64,000 nucleotides of DNA from Nageia nagi. Taxonomy: Eukaryota; Pinophyta. Of the stretch, positions 11,796-23,244 are shown in pieces (position 1 is the first letter of the stretch; each line of letters opens with the position of its first letter). The notes beneath the pieces were generated by a model. The model made no database searches and had not been told where the DNA came from. It saw only the letters and a program-made list of their open reading frames with translations. The position numbers were made by a program, and so were the translations under genes. Location of the stretch: NCBI GenBank assembly GCA_050084985.1, contig JBITNC010000001.1:86242001-86306000 (forward strand), written 5' to 3'.

Positions 11796-12330
11796 CTATT
11801 AGATAGTGGCTGCTCAAACCACATGACCGGTGAGAAATCTTTACTTTCAACGATTGATCATTCCTACAAATCTAGTGTGTGGTTGGGAAATGAGAAGAGG
11901 TTGGAGATACTTGGCAAAGAAGAAATGCAAGTTCCAACAAAACAAGGAACCATGAAGGTAAAGAACATTTATTACACTCTGAATTTAAAACAAAGTTTAT
12001 TGAGTATTGGCCAAATGCTTGAGAAAAATTACAAATTGGTGTTTGAAGATATAATGTGCAAAATTTATGATAAAAATCATGGAGGAAGGCTAGTAACTAC
12101 TATTCAAATGACTGAAAATAAACTCTTTCCCATTAAATTTTTTGAGAAAAATGGTGGCTGTGTTTTTGTTGGGATTGAGGATAAAAGCAAGCTTTGGCAT
12201 ATGTGGCTTGGACACTTGAATTTTGGGAGCTTGAAAGCTCTTCTGAAAATGGTTAGAGGGTTGCCAAAACTAGAAGAATGCAAGGATGTGTGTGAAGGAT
12301 GTGCACTAGGCAAGCAAGCAAGGGGAAGTT
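11796..12330 (+). pseudogene. copia aspartic protease and pre-integrase domain, inner element
   Basis: The protease would cut the gag-pol polyprotein. The active-site block LLDSGCSNHMTG directly follows the TGA at 11793, in the same frame as gag, and the flap/core part is KNIYYTLNLKQSLLSIGQML. The HHCC integrase N-terminal domain follows (LWHMWLGHLNFGSLKALL, then CEGCALGKQARGSF), with its His and Cys residues present. The frame breaks near 12330: downstream integrase sequence is in the frame expected after loss of one base. Confidence 0.88.
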
Positions 12331-13170
12331 TCCAAAGGATGAAGCATGGAGAGCCAAACACCCTCTCCAATTGGTCCATACTGATATTTGTGGGCCTATG
12401 CAAATACCAAGATTTGGTAAATCTACTTACTTTATCACTTTCATTGATGATTTTACAAGAATGTGTTGGGTTTATTTTATCTTAAGCAAAGATGAAGCAT
12501 TGAAATGTTTTAAAGAATTTAAATTGCTAGTTGAGAAACAAAGTGAGCATAGTGTGAAGTGCTTAAGAAGTGATAGAGGAGGAGAATATTGCAGTAGTGA
12601 GTTCTTTCAATTTTGTAAAGAGAATGGTATTAGGAGACACCTTACTTATCCCTACACACCACAGCAAAATGGTGTATCGAAAAGGAAAAATAGGACTCTT
12701 GTTGAGATGGCAAGGAGTATGTTGCAAAGCAAGAAGTTGCCCAATGTTTATTGGGCTAAAGCAATTAAAATAGCAGTGTATATTTTGAACCGGTCTCCTA
12801 CAAGAAGCTTGGACAAAATAACTCCCTATGAAGCTTGGTTTGAGAGAAAACCAAATTTAGAACACTTCAAAGTGTTTGGATGCCTTGCATATGTGCACAT
12901 CAATGGTGAAAGAAGGAGGAAACTAGATGCCAAATCTGAACCATGTGTGTTTATAGGATATTGTGCGTATTCAAAAGCTTACAAATTCTATAATCCCAAA
13001 ATCCATAAAACAATTGTATCAAGAGATGTAATTTTTGATGAAGGGGGAGAGTACAACAGCCATAAAAAATTGTAGTAGAATGTGTTTGGAGGAGATAGTT
13101 TGGAGGAGAATGAAGCATTAAAACTGCAGCCTAGCCATGGTGTGAGGAAGAAAAATGAGGAATAGCCATC
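12331..13170 (+). pseudogene. copia integrase core of the inner element; catalytic Glu lost
   Basis: Integrase joins element DNA to the genome. The core reads LVHTDICGPMQIPRFGKS (first catalytic Asp) and CLRSDRGGEY (second Asp). At the position 36 residues after the second Asp, where copia integrases have Glu in ...ERKNR, this copy reads SKRKNR: codon AAA at 12680-12682. The rest is conserved (ARSMLQSKKLPNVYWAKA; KVFGCLAYVHI; FIGYCAYSKAYKFYNPKI). Two adjacent stops at about 13073-13078 and one at about 13163 fall in the variable linker before the RT. Even without the stops, this copy should be catalytically dead. Confidence 0.9.
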
Positions 13171-15027
13171 AAGTGTGAGTACTCCAAGCTCACCAACATC
13201 ATCATCTAACTCCAACACATCACCAAAAAGTGTAAGTGCACCAAGTTCACCCAATGCAAGATTGTTGAACCAAGGTAACAAAGGTAAGAGATGGTTGAGG
13301 GATCATCCAGAAAGCCAAATCATAGATGGCAACTCTATGAGAAGATTCACAAGGAGCCAAACTCAAGAGATGCAAAATCTTCTTGCAAGATTAGAGAGCA
13401 TGCACATATATGGAGATGAAGACAATGGAGAGCCCAAAGGTGAAGTGGTAAATTATGCTCTTTCTTATGTTTCAAATTCTATTTCAAAAACAAATATTGC
13501 TATTGTTGAGCCATCTTGTTATGAAGAAGCTTGTTCTAATGGTGTTTGGATGCAAGCTATGAAAGAAGAGATTGATGCTATTGAAAGAAATGATACTTGG
13601 GAACTTTGCAAGTTGCCCAAAGTTAAGAAAATGGTTGGTTCCAAATGGGTGTACAAAACAAAATGCAAGAGTGATGGTAGTGTTGAGAGGTACAAAGCAA
13701 GGCTAGTGGCAAAGGGATTCACTCAGTAGTATGGAGTGGATTTTGAGGAGACATTTGCACCGGTTGCAAGATAAGAAACAATCAGATTGGCACTCTCTTT
13801 GGTAGCAAGTAAGGGTTGGACAGTCCAACACATGGATGTGAAAAGTGCATTTTGAATGGTGACATCAATGAAGAGGTGTATGTAGCACAACCTCAAGGTT
13901 TTGAGGTTTTAGGAAGAGAATACCATGTATACAAGCTCAAGAAGGCACTATATGGGCTGAAGTAAGCTCCAAGAGCTTGGTATACAAGAATTGATGGATA
14001 CTTCAAAAGTGTGGGTTTTCAAAGAAATGTAAGTGAACCTACCTTGTATTTTAAGAAAAGTGCTATTGATATTTTGATTTTTTCCTTGTATGTAGATGAT
14101 TTGATATTCATGGGAAACAATAAGAAGATGAATGAAGAGTTCAAAACTCATATGATGGCTAAGTTTGACATGAAAGATCTTGGTTTGATGAGCTACTTTC
14201 TTGGCTTGGAGGTGCATCAAATGCAAGATAAAATCTTTATGTCTCAATCCAAATATGCAAGAGACATGCTCAAAAGATTCAAAATGGACAATTGCACACC
14301 TGTAGCAACACCTACAACCCATGGAGAACACCTTTGCAAGGAGGATGGAGAACCAAAAGTTGACAAAAAGTAATATAGGAGCATTGTTGGCAATCTTATG
14401 TTTTTGACAAATACAAGACCGGATTTGCAATTTAGTGTATCTTTGGTGGCAAGATACATGAGTGATCCATCTGCTATACATCTCAAGGTAGCAAAAAGAA
14501 TACTGAGGTATGTGAAGGGAACCATTGATTATGGAATACATTATACATGTGATTCCAAGCTCCAACTCACAGGTTTCAGTGATAGTGATTGGGGTAGCGA
14601 TTTGGATGATAGAAAGAGCACAAGTGGGAATTGCTTCTCTCTTGGATCAGGTTTGATATCATGGAGCTCTTGAAAATAATCTACAGTAGCTCTTTCTAGT
14701 ACTAAAGCTGAGTATGTGGCTGTGACAAGTGCTTCAACACAAGCACTATGGTTGAGAAAAGTGTTGAAAGAAATTAGAGAGGAGCAAACTCAAGAAACAA
14801 CAATTTTTTGTGACAACCAAAGTGCCATCAAGTTGGCACATAATCCTATCCACCATTCTAGAACCAAGCACTTTGATTTGAAGACTCATTTCATTTGAGA
14901 TTTGGTGGAGAAAGGAATGATAAAATTGAGGTATTTTCCAACACAAGACCAAGTGGCAGATATCTTCACAAAATTAGTGGCAAAATCTCAATTTGTGCTA
15001 TTAAGAGACTTGAGACTTGATTATTAG
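13171..15027 (+). pseudogene. copia reverse transcriptase-RNase H of the inner element
   Basis: This part would make the DNA copy of the element. RT starts around 13540 (MKEEIDAIERNDTWELCKLP; SKWVYKTK; YKARLVAKGFTQ). A one-base deletion near 13850 (GCATTTTGAATGG) moves the frame, after which RT continues with LKKALYGLK, an intact YVDD box at 14089-14100, and FDMKDLGLMSYFLGLEV. RNase H has SDSDWGSDLDDRKSTSG (about 14580), STKAEYVAV (14700) and FCDNQSAIKLAH (14810), so its acidic residues remain. Stops are at 13727, 13772, 13963, 14371, 14671, 14677 and 14896; the natural end is TAG 15025-15027. Confidence 0.92.
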
Positions 15028-15038
15028 TCCTCTTACTA

Positions 15039-15051
15039 GCAAGGGGGAGTA
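15039..15051 (+). other. polypurine tract of the inner copia element
   Basis: GCAAGGGGGAGTA directly precedes the 3' LTR, the usual plus-strand priming site in copia elements. Confidence 0.85.
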
Positions 15052-15611
15052 TGAAGACTTTGAATACCTTAGGATAAATTGACATGATCAAATTTTGCCT
15101 TAATTCGAGCTCAAGTCATTTTTTCTTGCTCTTTGTCTGAGAACCAGTTGTCTTCAGATCAGCTAGCATAACTGGTTGACTAGCTACCTGTAACTAGCCA
15201 ACGGGCTAGAATAAGTGAATCAGCCACTCGACTAAGTAGCCAAAAACATGAATTGGAAAGCCATAGGAAGGAAAAATGATGTACATAGAAAATAGAACTA
15301 GCTGGCCTACCGGCTAGTTCTGTTTTCTATGTACATCATTTTTCCTTCCTATGACTTTCCAATTCATGTTTCTTGGTGTTTCAGCTTCTAGGCTGAAGGG
15401 TAAAGGTCGCCTATGGCCTCTATAAATGTTTGTAATGTATTTTGCAGTATCATCGAAGTGTGTGGAGTTTAACTTGCATTCTCAATAATCAATTTGGTGT
15501 TGGATTCAATTTCAGTTCTCCATTATTGTTGAGTTGTGCAATTTCATTTTTCTGAGTTGTATTGTGAATTGTTAGGCAATTCATTTTTTTTGTTATAGTT
15601 AAAGAACTTTA
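15052..15611 (+). repeat. 3' LTR of the inner copia element, with an inverted duplication
   Basis: 560 bp, aligned with the 5' LTR. It ends ...ACTTTA where the 5' copy ends ...ACTTCA. It holds a hairpin absent from the 5' LTR: arms 15244-15302 and 15313-15371, 59 nt each with 2 mismatches and a 10-nt loop. A TATA-like TATAAAT is at 15421-15427. The same part of the 5' LTR has only the right-arm sequence. Confidence 0.92.
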
Positions 15612-15616
15612 GTATT
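15612..15616 (+). repeat. target-site duplication GTATT, right copy
   Basis: Directly follows the 3' LTR and matches 10213-10217. Confidence 0.85.
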
Positions 15617-16311
15617 ATGTATGGCCTCTTTCCAAAAATGATTAACAACTTTACTTTCTACTATCATGGTTCTTACTATTTCTTGAACTAATTTTTTCTT
15701 TCTTTCCACAATGCCATTTTATTGAGGTATTATTGTTGCTAAAAAATGCCTTCTAATACCATTTTTTTCACAAAAGTCAGCAAACTCTTTTGAAATAAAT
15801 TCACCTCCTCTATTTGACCTTAAATATTTGATCTTTCTTTCAATCTAATTTTCAACAATACTTTTGAAAGATTTGAATATGTCAAGAGCCTCTGATTTAT
15901 TCTTAAGAAATTGTACCCATGTCATTCTAGTAAAATCATCAACACATAACATGAAATATCTATTATCATGTACACTTTGAGTTCTAGTTGGTTCACATAA
16001 ATCAGTATGCACAAGTTCAAGTGGTCTACTAGTATAGTATTCCTTTACTTTGAAAGAAGATCTAGTTTGTTTACCTTTTTGACATGAAGGGAATATGTGA
16101 TTTGATGGATTTGAGATAAAAGGTATGTCTCTAACTACCTTTATTGAGTTTATATTTGTAATATTATCAAAATTGATGTGCCTAAATCTCTTGTACTATG
16201 GCTAGCTTGTATCCTCCTAACTCATCATACAAGAATCTTCAAAATTCTCCATAAGAGTATAAGTATTGTTGGATGTTCTTGTACCATGACCAACTATCTT
16301 TCCACTATTTG
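15617..16311 (-). pseudogene. copia integrase fragment of the outer element
   Basis: The minus strand reads LVHTDLCEPTRTQSVHDNRY (first catalytic Asp), CVDDFTRMTWVQFLKNKSEA, LRSNRGGEF (the second catalytic Asp appears as Asn), NGIRRHFLATIIPQ and NGIVERKKKL (catalytic Glu present, codon 15704-15706). Stops interrupt it. It is bounded below by the inner copia insertion and above by the Tat-1 LTR; its partners lie at 8160-10217 and 24964-25430. The inner copia thus landed just after the integrase core. Confidence 0.85.
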
Positions 16312-16948
16312 TGTAGACCTAAAATAATGCATAAATAGTAAATTATCATACTATTTGTCTATAATATATTAATGAAACATATATCATAAATATGATATTA
16401 AACAAACAATGATAATCATTGTACCTTCATTGCAATCGCATAAACATGAAGAAACAAAAATAATTTATCAAGCATCATATGATATTCACCAAGATGCATG
16501 TCACCAATGGCCTAAAGATACCATGTTGCTATCTACATGGAATAAGTAGATCAATGAACAAAGTAAAAGACATGCGAAAGTGATACAAAGGGTTTAATAG
16601 ATCTATGTAGAGGTGGTGTTACAAAATACCATTGTTGGTAGGATAGAGCAGTCTTGCATGTGCTGAATTCTCTCTCTTAGTATTTTTGATTCCCTCGCAT
16701 GATGTTCTTGCATTGGATTTTATGTGTCTTTATAGCAACATCCTTATCTTCTTTGATTCTTGAGATCATTATACATTACATAGCTTGAGGTATCTTTCTT
16801 AATATTTGACACATTTTACATTATACAATGTTCCATTACATTTATTACATTACCTTGCATACATTTTAACCCCCTTTTTATAATAAATATCATTGATGTT
16901 ATAAAATGAATTATTTAATAAATAATAATTCATTTTTAAGAGTCTATA
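16312..16948 (-). repeat. 3' LTR of Tat-1
   Basis: 637 bp; read on the plus strand it runs TGTAGACCTAAAATAATG...AAGAGTCTATA. It aligns over its length with 24326-24963. At the U3 end are perfect 13-bp hairpin arms (16903-16915 and 16924-16936) with an 8-nt loop. Confidence 0.93.
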
Positions 16949-18050
16949 TTTTCCCCTCTTTGGAGGTGTGATTGAATCAATGAAATTACATGTCCAAATA
17001 AGAAGTACAAAAAACAATTTTTGAGATCATTGAACTCTTTGTTACACTGCTATTTGATGATGTTGAGGATCCTTTATTGCTCCCTTTTGGCTTGGTTGCC
17101 CTAAGAGTGGCTCTTGAGTAGTGCAATCAAGATAAAATCTAAAGAATTGTGTCTCTTTGTCCTCATGAAATATCTTCTCTGGAAGGAACTCTGCTAATAG
17201 TAACTCTATAAAGAGTGGTTCCATATCCAATATCTAAAATGAAACATGTTATTTTTTCCCCTTAAACTATTCAACCATGGATTTGGCTATTCTATCATGT
17301 TTGGTACTCAAGAAACTAATTCTTTTATGCCCATGCCTTGAGATAAAGGACATAACTTTGTTTGTTATGATTTACCTTAAATATGTACATCATTGATGGC
17401 TCTAGGATAGTGAGCATGTCATCAACGGTGTGAGTTTCTTTATATTTTCTACCCTTATTCATGATATAGACACATGTAGAAAAATATTAGCTATACCTTG
17501 CATGAAAATAATTTGGATGCATAATGAGTTGCATCATCTATTAATGATGAATTAATATCAGTAATCTACTTACGATTGCATCACTAGTTTTTCTTTTAAG
17601 TGACTGAACTCTCATTAGCCATATCATTGGCCATCGATTGTCATACATTTTATGTCTATGACCTAAATATATTATGCTTTGTATGGTTCAAAAAATCATG
17701 TGGATACATAACAAGTTGTATCATCCATTGGGAGCAAGCCAATGTCCACATACTACTTATGGTTGCATCATAGATTAATATTTTAAGTGAGTGAACTCTC
17801 ACTAGCCATATCATTGGCCATTAGCAACCTTGCATTTTATTTCCATGGTTCACAAACATTATACTGTCATCAAATTTTGGTCTTTTTCTTTTTCTCATTT
17901 TTTTCACATTGCTAACAGTGTATAGATAGTAATACATGTTATTAGCTACATAAAAATAGTAGAATACAATGAAAAACTAAAAATGAAATACTATGATGCA
18001 AGTTCCTTGCATCAAATTTGTAATGTTTGGTAAGGTATGAAGCCACAATC
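16949..18050 (-). other. 3' non-coding region of Tat-1 with polypurine tract and tandem repeat
   Basis: Next to the LTR the minus strand reads CCTCCAAAGAGGGGAAAA, the polypurine tract (about 16949-16966). 17510-17830 holds about two copies of a 187-bp unit marked by AGTGA.TGAACTCTCA (at 17600 and 17788). Tat-2 has the same unit in about three copies at the same place. No coding role is evident except the short frame listed separately. Confidence 0.75.
17042..17230 (-). CDS. short hypothetical frame between integrase and LTR in Tat-1
   Basis: 62 codons, ending ...LLGQPSQKGAIKDPQHHQIAV 70-90 bp from the LTR. Its last 25 residues resemble a frame at the same place in Tat-2 (about 48890-48960: FLGHPSQKGIIRDPHHHQQ) and, more weakly, one at 110-186 in the window-edge element. 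No known domain, signal or membrane segment. It could be an extra 3' ORF of this Tat family or conserved non-coding sequence next to the polypurine tract. The assigned ATG is only the first available and is not conserved. Confidence 0.3.
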   Translation of the reverse strand: MDMEPLFIELLLAEFLPEKIFHEDKETQFFRFYLDCTTQEPLLGQPSQKGAIKDPQHHQIAV

Positions 18051-19310
18051 CTTATGTAAATAATCATTTTATATACATGGTATTGAAGGTATTTAGTTCT
18101 TCTTTGATATCCATGGAGGAGAGCTTGTAATCTCCTTATCCTATTGCATTCACTACAACAAATGGATCAAGCCAATTTGGTTCAAATTTCCCTTTAACTT
18201 CATTATTTATAATTTTCTTATTGATATTCTCTTTCAACACTAAATCTCCCACTTTGACTTCCTTTGCCTTGATCTTCTTTCCAAATGCTCTTTTCATCTT
18301 TGCATGGTATACCTTCTAATGCTCAATTGCTCTCAGTATCTTTTCATCCAATGACTCTAATTGTTGCAACCTAGCCTTTCTTTTATCTTCATCCAATATA
18401 TCCCCTTGTAATGAAATCCTTAAGAAGGGGAGTTCTAACTCCAATGGCACTACAACCTCATCACCATACACAAATGAGAATGGTATTGCCCATGTAGTTG
18501 TTCTAATACTTTTCTTGTATGCCCATAATGCATATGGTAATTGCCCATGTTAATCTCTCTTATATTTGTCCTAATTCTTTGACAATATGCTCTTGATAGT
18601 ATTATTAAAAGCTTGAGCTTGCCCATTACCTTGAGGATAGTAAACTAAAGAAAAAGTTTGCACAATGTGAAACTTTTTACAAAATGCCTTCATATATTTA
18701 CCTTTGAAGTTAGGGCAATTATCCGTAATCAATATTCATAGCACACCAAATCTTGTAATAATGTTTTCAACTAGGAACACAATAATCTTATCTTGAGTGA
18801 TTAATTTCATAGGGATAGATTCAACCCATTTTGTAGTGAACTCAATAGTTGTAATGACAAATTTGTGACCTCCCCTTAAGTGAGGATTGATGATCCCAAT
18901 CAAATTTATGCCCCAAATAGCAAATGGTCATGGTGATACAATTGAATTTTAACTCTTGTATGGGTTATTTTTCCAAATTAGCATGCTTTTGACATTGTAA
19001 ACATGTCTTCACATGATGTTTACAATCTTCCTCCATTATGGGCCAGTAATAACCAATGCATAAAAGCTTATGTACAATGCCTTTGAATGAAAATGACTTC
19101 CACATAAACCATCATGATCTTGTTCTAGTGTTGTAGCTATCTCATGCTGTGTTAAACATCTTAATAAAGAACTATTAAATGATCTTCTATATAAAACTTC
19201 TCCAATGCTGACATACCTCACAATAGTTCTCTTCAATCTCACCTTTTTATTTCTATCAAAATCCTCAATAATTGTTTGATTCTTCAAATAATTGTAAATG
19301 TTAAAATACC
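18051..19310 (-). pseudogene. Ty3/gypsy integrase of Tat-1; catalytic Glu changed to Gln
   Basis: The N-terminal part reads VRYVSIGEVLYRRSFNSSLL (about 19220-19160) and HDGLCGSHFHSKAL, the start of the H2C2 zinc domain. Further along are the core, YYPQGNGQAQAFN (about 18640-18600) and a C-terminal part near the end (FEPNWLDPF). In this family the catalytic Glu follows GNGQA; here codon 18613-18615 reads CAA (Gln). Tat-2 has Glu at the matching place. Stops and frameshifts are frequent. The domain would insert element DNA into the genome but cannot be active here. Confidence 0.82.
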
Positions 19311-19329
19311 AATTTTGAAAATCATTTTC

Positions 19330-19780
19330 CTTAGTAATAAAACAAGTCTAAATTTGATGCATATCTTCAATATAAGAGGGAGTACTAAGCTTATGAATTT
19401 TCAAGATAGTCTCCTCATCTTTGATTTCAATTAGTGAAAGAGAAGCTGCACTTGCGATGGCATATGTATACTTGTTATTAGTCCTTGGGATATTATGAAT
19501 AGTATATCTATCAAATTGATCCAATAAATCATTAACCACTACCTTATATGGCCTCAATTTCTCATCTTTTGTATCAAAAATATCTTGTACTTGGTTAACA
19601 ACAAGTTATGAATCACCATAAATATCTAAATCTTTAATTCTTAATGTAATAGTTGCTTTTAGATCCAATATTAGTGCTTCATACCTTGATATGTTATTTG
19701 TGATTCAAAACTAAGTTTGTAAGCCATGGGGATTACCTCATTTATAGGAGAAACCAAGATAATACCTACCCTTGCTCTAT
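19330..19780 (-). pseudogene. second (archaeal-type) RNase H of Tat-1
   Basis: The minus strand reads DLDIYGDS, then a stop, then LVVNQVQDIFDTKDEKL, then LLDQFDRYTIHNIPRTNNKY. These are the marks of the additional RNase H found in Tat/Ogre Ty3/gypsy elements, lying between the first RNase H and the integrase. The 69-codon open piece at 19348-19557 covers its second half. Tat-2 has the matching domain at about 51600-52110. Confidence 0.75.
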
Positions 19781-19959
19781 ATAAACATTTAGATTTATTA
19801 AATTACAACATCCAAATGCTAGGTTTATCTTTTATAAGGCACACATATTCATCAATGATCAACATGTCATCAAAATCACATAATTGATAGCATTTTGATA
19901 GGTCTACACATTGTTGAAGGCATGGGTCATCGTAATCCTCATATGGAAACTCTTCATAG

Positions 19960-21260
19960 AAAATTGCTTCATCGTTTTGAGGGAACTAAGCTATCAAATC
20001 TGCAATGGCTTGTCCTTTTACAAACTTCTATTTTACCACATTGATATCAAATTCCTATAATAACATTATCCAATCCTTCCTGATAAATGCTTCTTTGCCA
20101 CAAGACATTTCAATAGGTCAATAGAGCTAACAACAAATGTAGTAAAATATAATAGATAATGTCTCAATTTTTTTAGTAGCAAATACAATACCATATCAGA
20201 GTTTTTCAATTGGTGTGTACCTAGCTTCATAATCAATGAGAGTTTTTATAAGGTAATAGATGGCTCTTTCTTTGTTTTCCTCATCCTTTTAGCATAACAT
20301 TATCCCTAAGGCATATAATGTGGCTGAGATATACAAATAAATAGGCTTGGAGAAGTTCATAGGCACTAAAATTGGGGGATTGAGCAAATACTATTTAATA
20401 TCCCCAAACCTTGTTAACATTTATCATCCCATAGAAATTTAAGATCCTTTTTTAGCAAATATGTAAAAGGTGTACACTTATCTCCAAGTTGGGAAATGAA
20501 CCTCATTGAATTGATCTTTCCTTGGAGACTCCTTAATTATTTTATATTCTTTGGGGAGGCATGCTAATGATGGCCTTTACTTTCTTAGGATCTACTTCAA
20601 TTCCTCTTTTAGATATCATGAAACCAAGCAACTTTCTAGAAGTAACACAAAAAGCACATTTTTAAGGTTTAAGTCTAAGTTTGTACCTTTTCAAAATTTG
20701 GAAGACTTCCTCAAGTATCTCTAGATGATCTTATCCTTGTTTGGATTTTACCAAGATGTCATCATCATATACCTCAACTTATTTATGTATGTGCTCATGA
20801 AATATTGAAACCATAGCCCTTTGGTAAGTAGCACCTACATTTTTTAGTCCAAAAGGTATAACCTTACAGCAAAACTTTCCCCATGGAGTAGTAAAAAGTA
20901 GCCTTATGTTGGTTAGCTAGATTAATGAATATTTTATTATAACTAAGAAAACCATCCATGAAAGATAATGTATCATGACCAGCTATGCTATCCATAATCA
21001 TATCAATATTGGGAAATGGAAAATCATCTTTAGGATAAGCATTATTAATATCTCAAAAATCAATGCAAACCCTTATTTCCCCAGTTGGCTTTGTGATAGG
21101 AACAATGTTAGCCATCCACTTAGAATAATCAATTGGATTAATAATTCTAGCATTCAAATACTTATCCATTTCTTTCTTGACTAACAAATCTTTTGAAAGA
21201 TGCACTTTTCTTAGCTTTTTCTTAATTGGCTTAGCCCCTTTTTGAGTGGTAAATTATGCA
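19960..21260 (-). pseudogene. reverse transcriptase and RNase H of Tat-1; YVDD box changed to YDDD
   Basis: RT lies at about 20560-21260, RNase H at about 19960-20520. RT motifs match those of Tat-2: the GEI.VC..F.DIN.A.PKD.F block near 21060, and the catalytic box near 20763 followed by DILVKSKQG. Codons 20758-20769 read Y-D-D-D, where plant Ty3/gypsy RTs and Tat-2 have Y-V-D-D. Several stops, including one just before the box. RNase H is recognised from its position and from matching Tat-2. Confidence 0.8.
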
Positions 21261-22330
21261 TAACAAAGATTTTGAAGGATGCATTTGTCTTGTTTTTTTA
21301 TTAATTGGATTAGCCCCTTTTTTGAGTGGTAAATTATGCATAAAAGAGGAAGGATCTAAACCAAGAATGTCATTATAAGATCAAGAAAAATGTTATGATT
21401 TTCAATGAATATTTTTGTACATTTCCTATTGTGATGTAGGGAGGGTTGGTCCAATTTGAACCAATATTTTCTCATTCATAGTCCCAATATTTACATTTAC
21501 CAATTCTTCTATTGGGAAGGCAAGCTCATCTTTCTTTTACAATAAGGAAGGCAATTCCTCTAATCCTTGAATGTCATTTGTAACATTATCCTCTAGCTAA
21601 ACCTAAAACACTTCATTGAAATTAACCTCTTAACCAAAATAAGCACATTCATTGAGAACATAACTAACTTTCCTCTTTGCATTAGACTTAGGCAACTTTT
21701 GAATGTACCCCCAAGTATTCTGAAATATCATCATCAGTACTGAAGCAATCAAATTCTAATAGAATAGTATATTCAATCCATAAATCTTGATCAATATCAT
21801 TAGATAACTTAATCAAATTACATTCCTTCATAAACTTAATAGGTCCCAATGCTTATTTAGTATTGATATCACTTCCCAATTTATTCTTAGTCAATTATGC
21901 TTTTTAATTATCAGTAAATGAAGGCATCCCTTTCTCAAAATTTCTTAATCCTCCCCCTTTGTACTTAGAATTTTCAATCATATACTTATGAACAAAAGGA
22001 TATGGAAAGAGTTTACTTCTATCAATGGTCGTTTGAGTTACCATTGATTTTTTAGTATTGGGTAATACAAATGCAACAAAGAAAGATCCATTTTCATCTC
22101 CATTATTTTCACATCATTGATGACCCTCTAATAGGAATGCACATCATGATGAACCTCCATAGATAGAATTTTGGGTCATCCCAAATCTTTCACGAATAAA
22201 AATAAATCCAAGTTCTCAATTTTGTAAGTACCCATCACAATTTTTGTAATCTAAGTCTATGTTTCTTTACTTACCCTTAGTGCATTGTGTTTTAAGGGCT
22301 CAATCTCATATCTAGGATAAGTCATAAATT
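21261..22330 (-). other. protease-RT linker of Tat-1
   Basis: Decayed polyprotein sequence with no named domain. About 21440-21540 and 21950-22130 align with 53650-53756 and 55850-56040 in Tat-2, where a foreign segment separates the two parts. Confidence 0.55.
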
Positions 22331-23244
22331 CTTCACAATTTGCTATATTACATAAAGCATATGGTTTTGGATTACCAAGAATGGTATGTATCCCACCTTG
22401 AAATTCAAACTTTAATTTGCATGTATTATAGATGGGACTACATCTATATCATAGAGCCAAGGCCTTCCTAATAACAAATTATATGACACTTTGGAATCAA
22501 CAACCTAAAATTTAACTGCAATTATCCTTACTCCTATAGTTACCATAATGGTGGCTATCCCAACCAATTTTTTAGAGGAGATATTATATGCCCTAATCCT
22601 AAATGTAGCTTCTCCTAATGGAGGGACTTCTACACCTTTTTCTTTGAGTTGAATCAAAAACTTATGGGAACAAACATTAACATTTGATACATTATCTACC
22701 AATGTTCTTTTTATTTCCCATCCATCAATCATAAGTGTAATATATAAAGCTAAACACTCATCAAGCAACTCTTTATTAAGCTTTTTAGATTTGTAAAAAG
22801 AGATAGCATCACATTCTTTAATAGCTCTAAACTTTTTAAATAACATATTAGTAGACATATTTGTAGGGACTACCTCCTTTTTAAAAAAAGCATATAAGAT
22901 CTCCCTATGTGCTTTGAATGTGGATACTAGATCATATAGACTAATCTTTGCAAGAGTAGTTTTTAATTTCTCTATCACACTATATATCTTTGGATCAGGT
23001 GGGATACTTGTTCTATAGTGACCAGATTGGGAGAATGTCTTGGATGCCCTCTTCTTAACCCTACACACACCTCTTTGTCCACTAAAATTGTACTCATTGT
23101 ATGTACTTGATTTGCATCTATTTGATCATTTTGATACTTTCCTTTAGCAATAAGATTTAGTATAGCTACCTCTAATGCCTTGCAAAAATTCATAGCATGA
23201 CCCTTCCTTTGATGAAATATGCTATAAGCATATGATTTTACCAT
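22331..23244 (-). pseudogene. aspartic protease of Tat-1 with upstream zinc-knuckle-like motif
   Basis: Two overlapping open pieces (187 and 89 codons) cover the gag end and protease. IFHQRKGHAMNFCKAL (about 23215-23165) is a knuckle-like motif that has lost its first Cys. The protease has TLVDNVSNVNVCSHKFL: the active Asp is codon 22694-22696, and the usual DNGS reads DNVS. YNLLLGRPWLYDIDVVPSI (about 22480-22425), typical of the protease C-terminus in Tat elements, follows after an in-frame stop. Replacing the Gly next to the catalytic Asp should inactivate it. Confidence 0.78.

Larger units (their letters stand above)
10218..15611 (+). mobile_element. complete but decayed Ty1/copia element inserted into the outer copia
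   Basis: 5394 bp, plus strand, with LTRs at 10218-10726 and 15052-15611, a primer site, gag, protease, integrase, RT, RNase H and a polypurine tract in copia order. The flanking 5-bp duplication GTATT (10213-10217 and 15612-15616) is exact. The flanks join two parts of the outer element's integrase-RT region, so this insertion is younger. gag-pol reads as one frame from ATG 10776, with two single-base frameshifts (near 12330 and 13850) and about a dozen stops. Confidence 0.93.

Noticed and set aside
11395-11850. Long open frames overlapping the inner copia gag (plus frame 2 and minus strand)
   Set aside because: They are shadows of the Arg/Gly/Glu-rich gag part; the real frame carries the CCHC knuckle.
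13948-14565. 205-codon open frame on the minus strand
   Set aside because: It lies opposite the copia RT-RNase H and has no motif; the plus strand has YVDD and RNase H motifs.
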